From: Klenkia marina
GTDB lineage: Bacteria; Actinomycetota; Actinomycetes; Mycobacteriales; Geodermatophilaceae
Assembly (NCBI RefSeq): GCF_900101025.1
Contig: NZ_FMUH01000003.1
Location: 186,001 to 250,000, forward strand
Direction: 5' to 3'
Length of the DNA stretch: 64,000 bases
Each line of letters starts with the position of its first letter. Position 1 is the first letter of the stretch. This document shows, one piece after another, positions 41,905 through 51,775 of this stretch. The translations under genes were made by a program, and so were the position numbers. The notes below the pieces were generated by a model. It searched no databases and had not been told where the DNA came from. It was given only the letters and a program-made list of their open reading frames with translations.

Positions 41905-42707
41905 CGACGACGCATCTGACGCTGGCTGACGGTCATCTGCTTGCCGCCGGGCATGGGGCCACCGGGGATCGGCATGCGGGCCCCGCCGAGGGCGTTCATG
42001 CGCTTGCCGAGGCTGTTGACCTCGGCGCCGTCGAGGTTGCGGGGCAGCTTCATCACGTGCGAGGACAGCTTCTTCAGCGGCACCTGGCCCTCGTCGTCGC
42101 CGACGGTGATGTCGTAGATCGGGGTGTCGCCGACCACCTTGGCGATGCGGCGCTTCTCCTGCGCGATGAGCGGGCGCACCCGCTGCGGGACGCCCTCGGC
42201 GACCAGGATGATGCCCGGGCGCCCCAGCACGCGGTGGACGGCGTCCAGCTGCGGGGTGCCGGCCACGCCGGAGGTGACCCGCCAGTCACCGCGCATGCCC
42301 TCGAGCACCCACGCGGCGGCCCCCGGCTGACCCTCGACCTGGCGGTAGGCCGAGCCCTGCGCCCGCCGGCTGAACACCACCAGGGCGGCCAGCGCGCCGA
42401 GCAGCACCGCGATGGGCAGGAACAGCAGCGGTGCGCCGAACAGGATCGCGATCAGCTCGATGACCGCGGCCACGACCACGAAGGCGATGAGCATGACCCA
42501 CGGCAGCTTGGGGTCGTTCTTGTACGTGAGCTTGTAGGCCTGCTTGATCTGGCCCAGCGAGGTCGTGAACTTCTTCCAGCGCCCGACCTTGGGCTTGCCG
42601 TCCTTGCCCAGCTTGACCGCCTTGTCGCCCTTGCCGGACGCGGTGGCGCCCTTGCCGGTCTTCGCCGCGGTGGGTGGCGGGGTGTCTGTGGACTTGCTGC
42701 GGGCCAT
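41901..42707 (-). CDS. DUF4191 membrane protein
   Basis: 268 residues: a Lys-rich, disordered N-terminus (1-50), two adjacent transmembrane helices (about 68-115) and a cytosolic C-terminal domain with 'PGIILVAEGVPQRVRPLIAQ'. This matches DUF4191, found next to lipA in actinobacteria (Rv2219 in M. tuberculosis). Function unknown. Confidence 0.9.
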   Translation of the reverse strand: MARSKSTDTPPPTAAKTGKGATASGKGDKAVKLGKDGKPKVGRWKKFTTSLGQIKQAYKLTYKNDPKLPWVMLIAFVVVAAVIELIAILFGAPLLFLPIAVLLGALAALVVFSRRAQGSAYRQVEGQPGAAAWVLEGMRGDWRVTSGVAGTPQLDAVHRVLGRPGIILVAEGVPQRVRPLIAQEKRRIAKVVGDTPIYDITVGDDEGQVPLKKLSSHVMKLPRNLDGAEVNSLGKRMNALGGARMPIPGGPMPGGKQMTVSQRQMRRR

Positions 42708-42746
42708 GCGCCCGAGGATACGGCCCCGCCCCGCGGGACCCGCGGC

Positions 42747-43691
42747 TCAGATGGACGGCGTGAGCCCGCGCGCCGCGACGGCCTGCTGGTAGAGCCGGCC
42801 GGCGCGGTAGGAGCTGCGCACCAGCGGGCCGGCGAGCACCCCGGGGAAGCCGATCTCCTCGGCCTGCGCGGCGAAGTCGACGAACTCCTGCGGCTTGACC
42901 CAGCGGACCACGGGGTGGTGCCGGGGGCTGGGGCGCAGGTACTGGGTGATGGTCAGCAGGTCGCAGCCGGCGTCGTGCAGAGCCTGCATGGTGTCGGTGA
43001 CTTCGTGCGGCTCCTCGCCCATGCCCAGGATCAGGTTGGACTTGGTGACCAGGCCGGCCTCGCGCGCAGCGGTGATGACGGCCAGCGAGCGCTCGAACCG
43101 GAAGCCGGGCCGGATGCGCTTGAAGATGCGCGGCACGGTCTCGACGTTGTGCGCCAGCACCTCGGGGCGAGAGGAGAAGACCTCGGCCAGCTGGTCGGGG
43201 TCGGCGTTGAAGTCCGGGATCAGCAGCTCGACGCCGCAGCCGGGCACCTGGGCCTTGATCTGGCGCACGGTCTCGGCGTACAGCCAGGCGCCGCCGTCGG
43301 GCAGGTCGTCGCGGGCGACGCCGGTGATCGTGGCGTACTTCAGCTGCATCGACGCGACGCTCTCGCCGACCCGGCGCGGCTCGTCGCGGTCGAAGTCCGC
43401 GGGCTTGCCGGTGTCGATCTGGCAGAAGTCGCAGCGCCGGGTGCACTGGTCGCCGCCGATGAGGAAGGTGGCCTCGCGGTCCTCCCAGCACTCGTAGATG
43501 TTGGGGCAACCGGCCGATTCGCAGACCGTGTGCAGGCCTTCGCGCTTCACCAGCGACTTCAGCTCGGTGTACTCCGGGCCGGTCTTGAGCCGGGTCTTGA
43601 TCCACTCGGGCTTGCGCTCGATCGGGGTCTGGGAGTTGCGGACCTCCAGGCGCAGCAGCTTGCGGCCGGCCGGCTCGATCGTGGCGCTCAT
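42747..43691 (-). CDS. lipA: Lipoyl synthase
   Basis: 314-residue radical SAM enzyme that inserts two sulfurs into octanoyl groups on lipoyl domains. The auxiliary cluster motif '[12 protein letters not shown]' and the radical SAM motif 'CTRRCDFC' are intact, as is the C-terminal 'RSSYRAG' whose Ser ligates the auxiliary cluster. The ATG at 43691 gives the usual N-terminus. Substrates in this window include SucB, and by metabolism GcvH. Confidence 0.97.
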   Translation of the reverse strand: MSATIEPAGRKLLRLEVRNSQTPIERKPEWIKTRLKTGPEYTELKSLVKREGLHTVCESAGCPNIYECWEDREATFLIGGDQCTRRCDFCQIDTGKPADFDRDEPRRVGESVASMQLKYATITGVARDDLPDGGAWLYAETVRQIKAQVPGCGVELLIPDFNADPDQLAEVFSSRPEVLAHNVETVPRIFKRIRPGFRFERSLAVITAAREAGLVTKSNLILGMGEEPHEVTDTMQALHDAGCDLLTITQYLRPSPRHHPVVRWVKPQEFVDFAAQAEEIGFPGVLAGPLVRSSYRAGRLYQQAVAARGLTPSI

Positions 43692-43730
43692 GCCGATCAA
43701 GGTACGCCTGTGCGGCCGCACCGCAGACGC

Positions 43731-43770
43731 GCCGAGGGGCGCCCCGGGCGAACCCGGGACGCCCCTCGGC
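43731..43770 (-). terminator. Terminator hairpin after the coiled-coil gene
   Basis: GCCGAGGGGCGCCCCGGG (43731-43748) pairs with CCCGGGACGCCCCTCGGC (43753-43770) with one mismatch and a CGAA tetraloop. It lies 20 bp beyond the minus-strand stop at 43790. Confidence 0.75.
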
Positions 43771-43789
43771 GTCGGCGCTGCGGGCCTGG

Positions 43790-45097
43790 CTACTCGCGAC
43801 CCAGCGGGGGCTTGTTCAGGGTCTCCTCGGTCGGGACCGGGTTGACCTGGGGCGCGGCGTCGGGCGACTCGGACTGCGCGTCGTGGTGCTTGCCGTCGCG
43901 CCAGCCCAGGTCGGTGCTCTCGGGGGTGGCGTCGCCGGGGGCGTCCTCGGCGGTGGAGACGGCCTTGCCGCCCTCGGTGTCCTCGACGGAGGTGTCGGCG
44001 GGGTTGCTGGAGTCGGTGGGCACGGGGTCCTCCCGGTAGGCGGGCACCGGACCGTCACCGGTGGGGGCGGGGGTCCACGGGTCCTCCGACGCGGTGGCCC
44101 GGCGGACGACGGCGAAGGCGGCGCCGCCGACGCCCAGGGCGAGCAGCAGCCAGGGCCAGCGGCGGGGCTTCTTCTCCACGCCGATGCGCTGGGCGAGCTC
44201 GTGGGTCTGCTTGCGGGTGTCCTTGGTCGCCTGGGCGGCGGCCTTGGCGAGGGACTTGCGGCGCTTCTCGGCCTTCTTGGACAGCTTGTCGGCCTTCTTC
44301 GTGACGGCCTTGCGGTTGGCCTCGGCCGCCGACCGCAGCTCGGCCACACGGGCGGCAGCCAGGTCGCGGGCGGCCTCGGCGGCGGCGACGGCGTCGGAGC
44401 GACCGGACGTCGCCTGCTTCTTCACGGCCTGGGCCCGCTTCGCAGCCTGCTTGCGCGCCTTGCGGGTGCGCTTGCCGCCCTCCTCGGCGGCCGCGGCCAC
44501 GGTGCCACCGGCGGTGGCCGCAGCAGCAGCCAGCTCGGCGCGACGGTGCTCGAGCTCGCCGCGGGCGGTCTCGAGGCTGGCGACCACGCTGCCGCGGGCG
44601 CTGTGCAGGGCGGGGCCGGCGGCGTCGCGGACGGCCTCCAGGCGCGGAGCCACGGCGGCCTGCACGCGGGGGGCGACGTCCTTCTCCAAGGTCTTCTGCG
44701 CGCTCTTGGCGGCCTCGGCGAGCCTGGGCCCGGCGGTGTCGCGGGCCTCGGCGAGCTTGGGCCCGGCGGTGGCCACCCCGGCGGCGGCGGCCTCGCGGGC
44801 GGCCTCGAGGCGGGGGACGACGTCCTTCTCGTAGACCTTCTGCGCGTTCTCCAGCCGCGGGGCCAGGGACTTCTGGGCTGCCTCGAGCTTGGGCGACACC
44901 GCGGCGACGGCGGCCTCGAGGCGGGGGGCGACGTCCTTCTCCAGGGTCTTCTGCGCGCTCTTGGCGGCGGCCTCGTAGCGCGGGCCGAGGTGCTCGGCCG
45001 TGGCCCGGCCCGCCTCGCTGACCGCCGAACCGATGTGCGCGAGGCCCTCCTGCAGCTCTTCGCCGATGACCTGGGCATGGCTCTTCTTGCGGAACAC
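43790..45097 (-). CDS. Long coiled-coil repeat protein with one membrane helix
   Basis: 435 residues from a GTG at 45097 (ribosome-binding site GGAGG). Residues about 35-170 are repeats of a unit like '[16 protein letters not shown]', with 'APRLEAA', 'SPKLEAA' and 'GPKLAEA' variants, giving apolipoprotein-like amphipathic helices. A Lys/Arg/Ala-rich coiled coil follows (195-315), then a single transmembrane helix (about 318-338) and an acidic Pro-rich tail. It could associate with membranes or nucleoid. No function is assigned; similar proteins exist in actinobacteria (DUF5324-like). Confidence 0.8.
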   Translation of the reverse strand: MFRKKSHAQVIGEELQEGLAHIGSAVSEAGRATAEHLGPRYEAAAKSAQKTLEKDVAPRLEAAVAAVSPKLEAAQKSLAPRLENAQKVYEKDVVPRLEAAREAAAAGVATAGPKLAEARDTAGPRLAEAAKSAQKTLEKDVAPRVQAAVAPRLEAVRDAAGPALHSARGSVVASLETARGELEHRRAELAAAAATAGGTVAAAAEEGGKRTRKARKQAAKRAQAVKKQATSGRSDAVAAAEAARDLAAARVAELRSAAEANRKAVTKKADKLSKKAEKRRKSLAKAAAQATKDTRKQTHELAQRIGVEKKPRRWPWLLLALGVGGAAFAVVRRATASEDPWTPAPTGDGPVPAYREDPVPTDSSNPADTSVEDTEGGKAVSTAEDAPGDATPESTDLGWRDGKHHDAQSESPDAAPQVNPVPTEETLNKPPLGRE

Positions 45098-45213
45098 GAA
45101 CGCACCTCCGAGTTGATCGTCTCGGGCCATCCTGCCCGCAACGGGGCCCGCCCACACCCTGAAGCACCTGGGTGTGACCTGCGGCGCGACCGGGGGACTG
45201 CCAACCTGGGCCC

Positions 45214-46143
45214 ATGCAGCTGCGCGTGTTCACCGAGCCCCAGCAGGGCGCGACCTACGACGACCTGCTCGCCGTGGCCCGGCGGGCGGAGGAGACCGGC
45301 TTCGACGCCTTCTTCCGCTCCGACCACTACCTGGCGATGGGCGGGGACGGCCTGCCCGGGCCGACCGACGCATGGCTCACGCTGGCGGGGTTGGCGCGCG
45401 AGACCAGCACCATCCGGCTGGGCACCCTGATGACGGCCGGCACCTTCCGGCTGCCCGGCCCCCTGGCGATCTCGGTGGCCCAGGTCGACCAGATGAGCGG
45501 GGGCCGGGTCGAGCTGGGGCTGGGTTCGGGGTGGTTCGAGGCCGAGCACACCGCCTACGGCATCCCGTTCCCGTCGCTGGGCGAGCGCTTCGACCGGTAC
45601 GCCGAGCAGCTGGCCGTCGTGACCGGGCTGTGGTCGACACGTGAGGGGGAGAACTTCTCGTTCGCCGGCGAGCACTACGTGCTGACGAACTCACCGGCTC
45701 TGCCCAAGCCGGTCCAGCCCGGGGGCATCCCGGTGCTGGTGGGCGGCCGCGGCGCCAAGCGCACGCCGGCCCTGGCCGCGCGGTACGCCGCCGAGTTCAA
45801 CACCCCCTTCACCTCCGCGGCCGACGCCGCCGGGCTCTTCGACCGGGTGCGGGCCGCCTGCGCCGACGTCGGGCGGGACCCGGCCACGATGACCCTCAGC
45901 TCGGCCCTGGTGCTGTGCGTGGGGGCGACCGACGCCGAGCTTGCCCGGCGGGCGGCGGCCATCGGGCGCGACGTCGACGAACTGCGGGCGAACGGCGTCG
46001 CGGGGTCGCCGGCACAGGCGGTGGACACGCTCGGGCGGTTCGCCGAGGCCGGGGCCACCCGGGTCTACCTGCAGGTGCTCGACCTGGCCGACCTCGACCA
46101 CCTCGACCTGGTCGCGGCGCAGGTGGCCCCGCAGCTGGGGTGA
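45214..46143 (+). CDS. LLM-class F420-dependent oxidoreductase
   Basis: 309 residues. 'FDAFFRSDHYLAMGG' and 'GRVELGLGSGWFEAEHTAYG' are typical of F420-dependent luciferase-like proteins of the TIGR03560 type. Hydride transfer via F420 is expected; the substrate is unknown. It starts at ATG 45214, 116 bp from the divergent coiled-coil gene. Confidence 0.87.
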   Translation: MQLRVFTEPQQGATYDDLLAVARRAEETGFDAFFRSDHYLAMGGDGLPGPTDAWLTLAGLARETSTIRLGTLMTAGTFRLPGPLAISVAQVDQMSGGRVELGLGSGWFEAEHTAYGIPFPSLGERFDRYAEQLAVVTGLWSTREGENFSFAGEHYVLTNSPALPKPVQPGGIPVLVGGRGAKRTPALAARYAAEFNTPFTSAADAAGLFDRVRAACADVGRDPATMTLSSALVLCVGATDAELARRAAAIGRDVDELRANGVAGSPAQAVDTLGRFAEAGATRVYLQVLDLADLDHLDLVAAQVAPQLG

Positions 46144-46145
46144 CC

Positions 46146-47051
46146 TCAGCCGAGCGGGGCCCACCGCCACCACGGGTAGTGGCCCTCGCCGTGCTCGACC
46201 TGGTAGCGCCGGCCGCAGTTCGTGCACTCGCAGATGCTGTCGTCGACCCACTGGCGCTCGTCGGGCACCGTGCCCACCACGCGGACGTACCCCTTCGCCT
46301 GCTCGCGGTCGGGCTCGTAGAAGCTGTGGCCGGGGTAGCAGGTGCACAGGCACTCGCCCCGGCCCAGGGTGCGTGCCCGCTCGAGGCCCGAGGCGAGGTG
46401 GCCGGCGTTCGACGCGAGTGCCCCGCCGAGGCGGAGCCCGGCGGTGGCGTCCTCGATGGCGTCGACCGCGGTCAGCACCGGGGTGAGGACGGCGGGGTCG
46501 CGGGTGCCCAGCAGCGTCCACGCCGCGCTGATCACCCGGCCCGGGTCGCGGGACAGCAGGTCCTGCACCACGGGGGACCGCAGCGCCAGCTCCTCGGCAC
46601 CGGGCGGCCCCATCCACTGGTCGGGGAGCACCACCACGAGCAGCCGGTCGTCGTGCGGGGCCGACGCGGTGGAGTCCAGCAGCAGGACGGCGTTCCCGTC
46701 GTGCCGCCACCAGTCGGCCACGTTCGTCTCGATCGACCGCACCAGCCGCGCGACCGTGCGGTGCCGGTCGTTCTCGCGGCCCCCGGCGGGGCGGTCGACG
46801 TGGAAGTGGAGGCGGAGGCCGAAGCGCTCGTCCAGCAGCGGCCGCAGCTGCCGGCCGAGGACCTTCGCCGCCTTCCCGGCCCGGTGCGCCAGCGGCAGGG
46901 CGTGGAACAGCCAGGTGGTCTCGCCCTCCAGGCCCTGGAGGTCCCACGACAGCTCCTCGTCGCCCTCGGGCCAGGGCAGGTCGACCATCTGCTCGACGGC
47001 GCGCACGATCTTCCTCGGCGGGGCGTCGACGATGGTGTCGTCGTCGGCCAT
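46146..47051 (-). CDS. Unrecognised protein with C-terminal Cys clusters
   Basis: 301 residues. Residues 1-210 are mixed alpha/beta with a strand-rich part ('DGNAVLLLDSTAS', 'DRLLVVVLPDQWMGP') of no family I can name. The C-terminus has 'RGECLCTCYPGHSFYEPDRE' and 'SICECTNCGRRYQVEHGEGH', six Cys in CxC/CxxC spacing plus His, suggesting a zinc ribbon. Its ATG overlaps the stop of the upstream HEAT/LRR-like gene (TGATG), so the two proteins are probably made together. No known domain is assigned. Confidence 0.7.
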   Translation of the reverse strand: MADDDTIVDAPPRKIVRAVEQMVDLPWPEGDEELSWDLQGLEGETTWLFHALPLAHRAGKAAKVLGRQLRPLLDERFGLRLHFHVDRPAGGRENDRHRTVARLVRSIETNVADWWRHDGNAVLLLDSTASAPHDDRLLVVVLPDQWMGPPGAEELALRSPVVQDLLSRDPGRVISAAWTLLGTRDPAVLTPVLTAVDAIEDATAGLRLGGALASNAGHLASGLERARTLGRGECLCTCYPGHSFYEPDREQAKGYVRVVGTVPDERQWVDDSICECTNCGRRYQVEHGEGHYPWWRWAPLG

Positions 47052-48301
47052 CAGGGAACGACGTTCGAGACGAGGCGACTGCGCAGGTCCCCGGCCGTGC
47101 CGGGGTCGGCGGTGACGCCGACGTAGCCGCTCTGCTCGACCACGACGAGGTCGGAGGCCCCGGACTCCACCAGCAGCGGGAAGCCCCCGGCTTGGTGGGC
47201 GTACACCGTGACCTGCACGCCGCGGCGCACGAGGTCGGCGAGGACGGCCCCGGTGTCGGGGGCGGGGGAGTCGTCGGCGACCAGCACCCGCTCGAGGTGA
47301 GGCATCGCGAGCAGGACGTCGGCGTCGGCGCCGTCGAGGTCGATCCGCAGCCGGCGCACGCCGCTGCGCGCCAGGGGGGCCAGGTCGGCGTGGCGGGTGG
47401 TGCGGGTCAGCTGCAGCTCGACCAGGTCGGGCAGGTCGACGACGGGCTCGACCCCCCGCAGCCCCGGTTCGCCCTCGGCGCCGACCGCGAGGGTGCGCAG
47501 CGCGGTGCACTCGGCCAGCGGTGCCAGGTCCGCGCCGCCCTCGAGCACCACGGTGAGCCCGGTGAGGCCGGGCACCGCGCCGATGCCCTCGATGCTGCGT
47601 GCGACTCCGAGGTCCACGCGCCCCGGCCGGAACATCGTGGCCGCGAAGACCCGTCGGTCGAAGCGGTCCCACGCCCGGTGCAGCTCGGCCAGCAGGGCGT
47701 CGGGGTACCGGTCGGCGGCGTAGTCGCTCAGCACCGCCAGGGCCGCCGGGGTGCCGATTGCCCCGAGCGCCCGGACGGCGGCCACCCGGGCCGCGGCCCG
47801 CTGGCCCGGGCGCGGGCCGAGCACGGCCGGGTCGACGTCGGGGTGCGCGGCGACCCATCGGTTCACCTCGGACAGCTTCTGCGGCACGTCGGGCTGAGTC
47901 GTCTCCGGGGCCGTCCCCGGGGCCGTGGGGCCGGGCGCCGTGCCCGCCGCTCGCCGGATGGCCCGGAACAACCGGTCGGCGTAGGCCTGGCCGACGAACA
48001 GCGGCGCCACCCGGTCCACCACCCCGACGTCGGCGCGTGCGGCCAGCGTGAGCAGCGGCCACAGCTCCGGGGCCGGCCACATCAGCGGCTCGGCCGCCAG
48101 GCCCAGCGGCGAGGCGAGCGCGGGGTTCTCGACGACCGCCAGCGCGGCGGCCGCGACGTCGGGGCCGGCGTCCAGCTTCGCGGCCCCCTTCACCGCGTTG
48201 GGGTGGTTGGAGAAGCCGCGCAGGCGACGCAGCAGGCCGGCGGCCGCGTCGTCGCCGAGCCGCTCGGCGAGGGCGGCGTGGACCGGGTCGTCGTCGCTCA
48301 C
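47051..48301 (-). CDS. HEAT- and leucine-rich-repeat-like protein
   Basis: 416 residues from a GTG at 48301; the frame continues to 48571 but overlaps a regulator remnant on the other strand. The N-terminal half is helical, with a HEAT-type unit 'RVAAVRALGAIGTPAALAVLSDYA' (about 190-215). The C-terminal half has strand-loop repeats such as 'GLTGLTVVLEGGADLAPLAE', 'CTALRTLAVGAEG' and 'LPDLVELQLTRT', a leucine-rich-repeat-like solenoid. No NTPase, kinase or TIR domain is attached. It looks like a binding or sensing scaffold for its coupled partner. Confidence 0.7.
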   Translation of the reverse strand: MSDDDPVHAALAERLGDDAAAGLLRRLRGFSNHPNAVKGAAKLDAGPDVAAAALAVVENPALASPLGLAAEPLMWPAPELWPLLTLAARADVGVVDRVAPLFVGQAYADRLFRAIRRAAGTAPGPTAPGTAPETTQPDVPQKLSEVNRWVAAHPDVDPAVLGPRPGQRAAARVAAVRALGAIGTPAALAVLSDYAADRYPDALLAELHRAWDRFDRRVFAATMFRPGRVDLGVARSIEGIGAVPGLTGLTVVLEGGADLAPLAECTALRTLAVGAEGEPGLRGVEPVVDLPDLVELQLTRTTRHADLAPLARSGVRRLRIDLDGADADVLLAMPHLERVLVADDSPAPDTGAVLADLVRRGVQVTVYAHQAGGFPLLVESGASDLVVVEQSGYVGVTADPGTAGDLRSRLVSNVVP

Positions 48302-48781
48302 CCGGACAGGGTGCCCGACGGGTCCGCCCGGTGCGGAACTGGCCCGGTGCGGAACGACCTCAGGGGTCCAGCGGGTGTCCCGGCCCAGCCAGGCGACCAT
48401 GGCCTCCAACGGGGTGGCGTCGGCGGGCGCCGGCACCTCGTCGCCGAACGGGAACTCCGCCGGACGGTGCGCCGGCGGCAGGATGCGTCCGAGCAGCACC
48501 GCCACGTCGAGCGCACCCGCCTGCTGGCCGAGCCGGTGGCGCTCCCGCGGCTGCGCCGGCTGCTGGCCCACCGGCTGGTCGATGTCGGCGAGCCCGGGGA
48601 CGACGGCCGCGTGCCCGCCGTGGTCCTCGGTCCGGTGGCCGAGGTGGTGGCCCTGGAGCTGGCCGGGTTCGGCTCGGCCGTCGAGTTCACCGACCCCGCC
48701 GCCCGCGCGCAGCTGGCCCGGTTGGCCGCCGACCTGCGTTCCCGCTACGGCCAGGGCACCGGTGCGGGGTAACCTCGCCCC
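48302..48781. other. Gap between the HEAT/LRR-like gene and the leuS leader
   Basis: 480 bp. The minus-strand frame of the HEAT/LRR-like gene is open to 48571 and could be a longer N-terminus. The plus strand from 48503 carries the WYL remnant. Nothing else is recognisable before the leuS leader. Confidence 0.5.
48503..48772 (+). pseudogene. WYL-type regulator remnant (C-terminal end only)
   Basis: About 90 codons ending in TAA at 48770-48772. The end 'LELAGFGSAVEFTDPAARAQ' followed by 'LARLAADLRSRYG' matches the C-terminal WCX extension of WYL-domain regulators ('...GxxVEVLDPPxxRxxLxxxxxxLxxRY'). No HTH or WYL core is found upstream in any plus frame; that stretch is the antisense of the HEAT/LRR-like gene region. 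It is a truncated gene, or the tail of one removed when the neighbouring pair was inserted. Confidence 0.5.
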
Positions 48782-48817
48782 GTGACCGGTGGCCTGCTCC
48801 TTCCGAGGCCGTGCTGA
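48782..48817 (+). CDS. leuS leader peptide with three Leu codons
   Basis: GTG ACC GGT GGC CTG CTC CTT CCG AGG CCG TGC TGA encodes [11 protein letters not shown]. Three leucine codons in a row, including CTT, which is rare in such a GC-rich genome, just before a regulatory hairpin and a terminator is the classic layout of ribosome-mediated attenuation. TAACCT 7 bp upstream could be a -10 element, which would make the leader transcript nearly leaderless. Confidence 0.75.
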   Translation: MTGGLLLPRPC

Positions 48818-48868
48818 CCCGCTCCCCGCACGTCAGCACGGCGACCCCTCCTGCGTGAGGGGTTTTTT
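48808..48868 (+). promoter_or_regulatory. Transcription attenuator of leuS
   Basis: Hairpin 1: GCCGTGCTGAC (48808-48818) pairs perfectly with GTCAGCACGGC (48832-48842), covering the leader stop codon. Terminator: ACCCCTC (48844-48850) pairs with GAGGGGT (48857-48863), followed by T residues to 48868. An alternative pairing, CCCCgCACG (48824-48832) with CGTGaGGGG (48854-48862), would break the terminator. A ribosome stalled on the Leu codons would open hairpin 1 and allow this antiterminator, so low charged tRNA-Leu would raise leuS expression (inference). Confidence 0.75.
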
Positions 48869-48908
48869 CATGCCCACCCACCGGCAGCGACACCCAGGAG
48901 CCACGACG

Positions 48909-51758
48909 ATGAGCGAGACCGTCCCCCCGCACCGGTACACCCCGGAGCTGGCCCAGCAGATCGAGCTGGCCTGGCAGGACCGCTGGGAGGCCGAGGGCAC
49001 GTTCCACACGCCCAACCCCACCGGTTCGCTGGCCGAGGGCTTCGATCGCGTCGCCGACCGGCCCAAGGCGTTCCTGATGGACATGTTCCCCTACCCCTCG
49101 GGGGCCGGGCTGCACGTGGGCCACCCGCTGGGCTACCTGGGCACCGACGTGACCAGCCGGTTCCTGCGCATGGACGGCCACAACGTGCTGCACCCGATGG
49201 GCTACGACGCCTTCGGCCTGCCCGCCGAGCAGTACGCGGTGCAGACCGGGCAGCACCCGCGGGTCACCACCGAGGCGAACATCGCCGCCATCTCCGCGCA
49301 GCTGCGCCGGCTGGGTGTCGACCACGACCGCCGCCGCACCTTCGCCACCATCGACCCGGGCTACTACAAGTGGACCCAGTGGATCTTCACGCAGATCTTC
49401 GGGGCCTGGTTCGACGACGTCGCCGGCAAGGCCCGCCCGATCGACGAGCTGGTCACCGAGCTGGACGCCGGGCGTGAGCCCGCTCCCGGGACGCTGCCGG
49501 AGGGCCGCACGTGGTCCGACCTGGACGACGTCGAGCGTCGCCGCGTGGTCGACGCGCACCGGCTGGCCTACCTGAACCAGGCGCCGGTGAACTGGTGCCC
49601 CGGGCTGGGCACGGTGCTGAGCAACGAGGAGGTCACCGCCGACGGCCGCTCCGAGCGCGGCAACTTCCCCGTCTTCCGGCGTCCGCTGACCCAGTGGATG
49701 ATGCGGATCACCGCCTACTCCGAGCGGCTGCTGGCCGACCTGGACCGGCTGGACTGGTCGGACTCGCTGAAGCAGATGCAGCGCAACTGGATCGGGCGCT
49801 CGCAGGGCGCGAAGGTCCGGTTCGGCGAGGTCGAGGTCTTCACCACCCGCCCCGACACCCTGTTCGGCGCCACCTACCTGGTGCTGGCCCCCGAGCACCC
49901 GTTGGTCGAGTCGCTGACGGCTGCCGCCTGGCCGGCCGACGTCGACCCCCGCTGGACCGGCGGCGCGGCCACCCCGGCCGAGGCGATCGCTGCCTACCAG
50001 CTGCAGGCCTCCCGCCGCTCCGAGCTGGACCGGCAGGCCGAGGGCCGCGAGAAGACCGGCGTCTTCACCGGCTCGTACGCCACCAACCCGCTGACCGGCC
50101 GCGAGCTGCCCGTGTTCGTCGCCGACTACGTGCTGACCGGGTACGGCACGGGCGCGATCATGGCGGTGCCCGGCGAGGACACCCGCGACTTCGAGTTCGC
50201 CGAGGCGTTCGGGCTGCCCGTCGTCCGCACCGTGCAGCCCCCCGAGGGCTTCGGGGGCGGGGCGTACACCGGCACCGGCCCGATGATCAACAGCTCGAAC
50301 GAGCACGTGCAGCTGGACGGTCTGGACAAGGCCGCCGCCATCGCCGCGGTGACCGACTGGCTGGTTGAGCACGGCCACGGCGAGTCGACCACCACCTACA
50401 AGCTGCGCGACTGGCTGTTCAGCCGGCAGCGCTACTGGGGCGAGCCGTTCCCGGTCGTGTACGCCGTCGACGGCCCGGACGCCGACCTGCCCGTCGCCGT
50501 CCCCGCCGAGCAGCTGCCCGTGCTGCTGCCCGACGTCGACGACTACTCGCCGAAGACCTTCGCCGACGACGACGCCACCTCCGCACCCGAGCCGCCGCTG
50601 TCCCGGGCCACCGAGTGGACGACGGTCACCCTCGACCTGGGCGACGGACCGCGGGAGTACCGCCGGGAGACCAACACGATGCCCAACTGGGCCGGGTCGT
50701 GCTGGTACTACCTGCGCTACCTGGACCCCTCCGACGACAGCCACTTCGTCGACCCCGAGCTGGAGGCCTACTGGATGGGCCCGCGCGGCGGGGGCGACGT
50801 CGGCGGCGTCGACCTGTACGTGGGCGGCGTCGAGCACGCGGTGCTGCACCTGCTGTACGCCCGGTTCTGGCACAAGGTGCTGTTCGACCTGGGGCACGTG
50901 TCCTCGGAGGAGCCGTTCCGCCGGCTGGTCAACCAGGGCTACATCTCGGCCTACGCCTACACCGATGCGCGGGGCTTCTACGTGCCCGCCGCCGAGGTGG
51001 TCGAGAAGGATGGCCAGTTCTTCTTCGAGGGGCAGCCGGTCAACCGTGAGTACGGGAAGATCGGCAAGAGCCTGAAGAACATGGTCACCCCCGACGAGAT
51101 GATCGGTGCCTACGGCGCCGACACCTTCCGGGTGTACGAGATGTCCACCGGTCCGCTGGAGCAGTCGCGGCCGTGGGAGACCAAGGCCGTCGTCGGGTCG
51201 CAGCGGCTGCTGCAGCGCATCTGGCGGGTCGTGGTCGAGGAGTCGACCGGTGAGGTGCGGGCCGCCGATGCCGAGATCGCGACCGACACGCTGAAGGCGC
51301 TGCACCGGGCGGTCGACGGCGTGCGCGACGGCATGACCACGCTGCGGTTCAACATCGCGATCGCCCGCGCCACCGAGCTGACCAACCACCTGACCCAGGT
51401 GTACGGCCAGTCCGGCCCGGTGCCGCGCCAGGTGTGCGAGTGGCTGACCCTGCTGGTCGCGCCGCTGGCCCCGCACCTGGCCGAGGAGCTGTGGTCGCGG
51501 TTGGGCCACGACGGCTCATCGGCGTGGGCGCCGTTCCCGGTGGCCGACCCGGCCTACCTGGTCGACGACACCGTGCAGATCGCGGTGCAGGTCAACGGCA
51601 AGGTCAAGGCCCAGCTCGACGTCCCGGCCGACGCCGACGCCGCCGCGCTGGAGGCCACGGCGCTGGCCGATCCGCGCATCGCGGAGCTGCTGGCCGGCAA
51701 GACTGTGCGCAAGGTCGTCGCCGTCCCCGGGCGCCTGGTCAACGTCGTCGCCAACTGA
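48909..51758 (+). CDS. leuS: Leucyl-tRNA synthetase
   Basis: 949 residues. '[15 protein letters not shown]' is the HIGH-type ATP site and '[16 protein letters not shown]' the KMSKS-type loop in its actinobacterial form. The CP1 editing domain ('[20 protein letters not shown]') is present. The ATG at 48909 follows AGGAG; an in-frame ATG at 48870 overlaps the attenuator T-tract and is less likely. Expression is probably set by the leader at 48782-48868. Confidence 0.97.
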   Translation: MSETVPPHRYTPELAQQIELAWQDRWEAEGTFHTPNPTGSLAEGFDRVADRPKAFLMDMFPYPSGAGLHVGHPLGYLGTDVTSRFLRMDGHNVLHPMGYDAFGLPAEQYAVQTGQHPRVTTEANIAAISAQLRRLGVDHDRRRTFATIDPGYYKWTQWIFTQIFGAWFDDVAGKARPIDELVTELDAGREPAPGTLPEGRTWSDLDDVERRRVVDAHRLAYLNQAPVNWCPGLGTVLSNEEVTADGRSERGNFPVFRRPLTQWMMRITAYSERLLADLDRLDWSDSLKQMQRNWIGRSQGAKVRFGEVEVFTTRPDTLFGATYLVLAPEHPLVESLTAAAWPADVDPRWTGGAATPAEAIAAYQLQASRRSELDRQAEGREKTGVFTGSYATNPLTGRELPVFVADYVLTGYGTGAIMAVPGEDTRDFEFAEAFGLPVVRTVQPPEGFGGGAYTGTGPMINSSNEHVQLDGLDKAAAIAAVTDWLVEHGHGESTTTYKLRDWLFSRQRYWGEPFPVVYAVDGPDADLPVAVPAEQLPVLLPDVDDYSPKTFADDDATSAPEPPLSRATEWTTVTLDLGDGPREYRRETNTMPNWAGSCWYYLRYLDPSDDSHFVDPELEAYWMGPRGGGDVGGVDLYVGGVEHAVLHLLYARFWHKVLFDLGHVSSEEPFRRLVNQGYISAYAYTDARGFYVPAAEVVEKDGQFFFEGQPVNREYGKIGKSLKNMVTPDEMIGAYGADTFRVYEMSTGPLEQSRPWETKAVVGSQRLLQRIWRVVVEESTGEVRAADAEIATDTLKALHRAVDGVRDGMTTLRFNIAIARATELTNHLTQVYGQSGPVPRQVCEWLTLLVAPLAPHLAEELWSRLGHDGSSAWAPFPVADPAYLVDDTVQIAVQVNGKVKAQLDVPADADAAALEATALADPRIAELLAGKTVRKVVAVPGRLVNVVAN

Positions 51759-51775
51759 CGCCCGCGCCCCCGCAG

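Noticed and set aside
48782-48908. T-box riboswitch before leuS
   Set aside because: No T-box sequence (TGGNACCGCG-like) or stem I/specifier structure; the short Leu-codon leader explains the terminator better.
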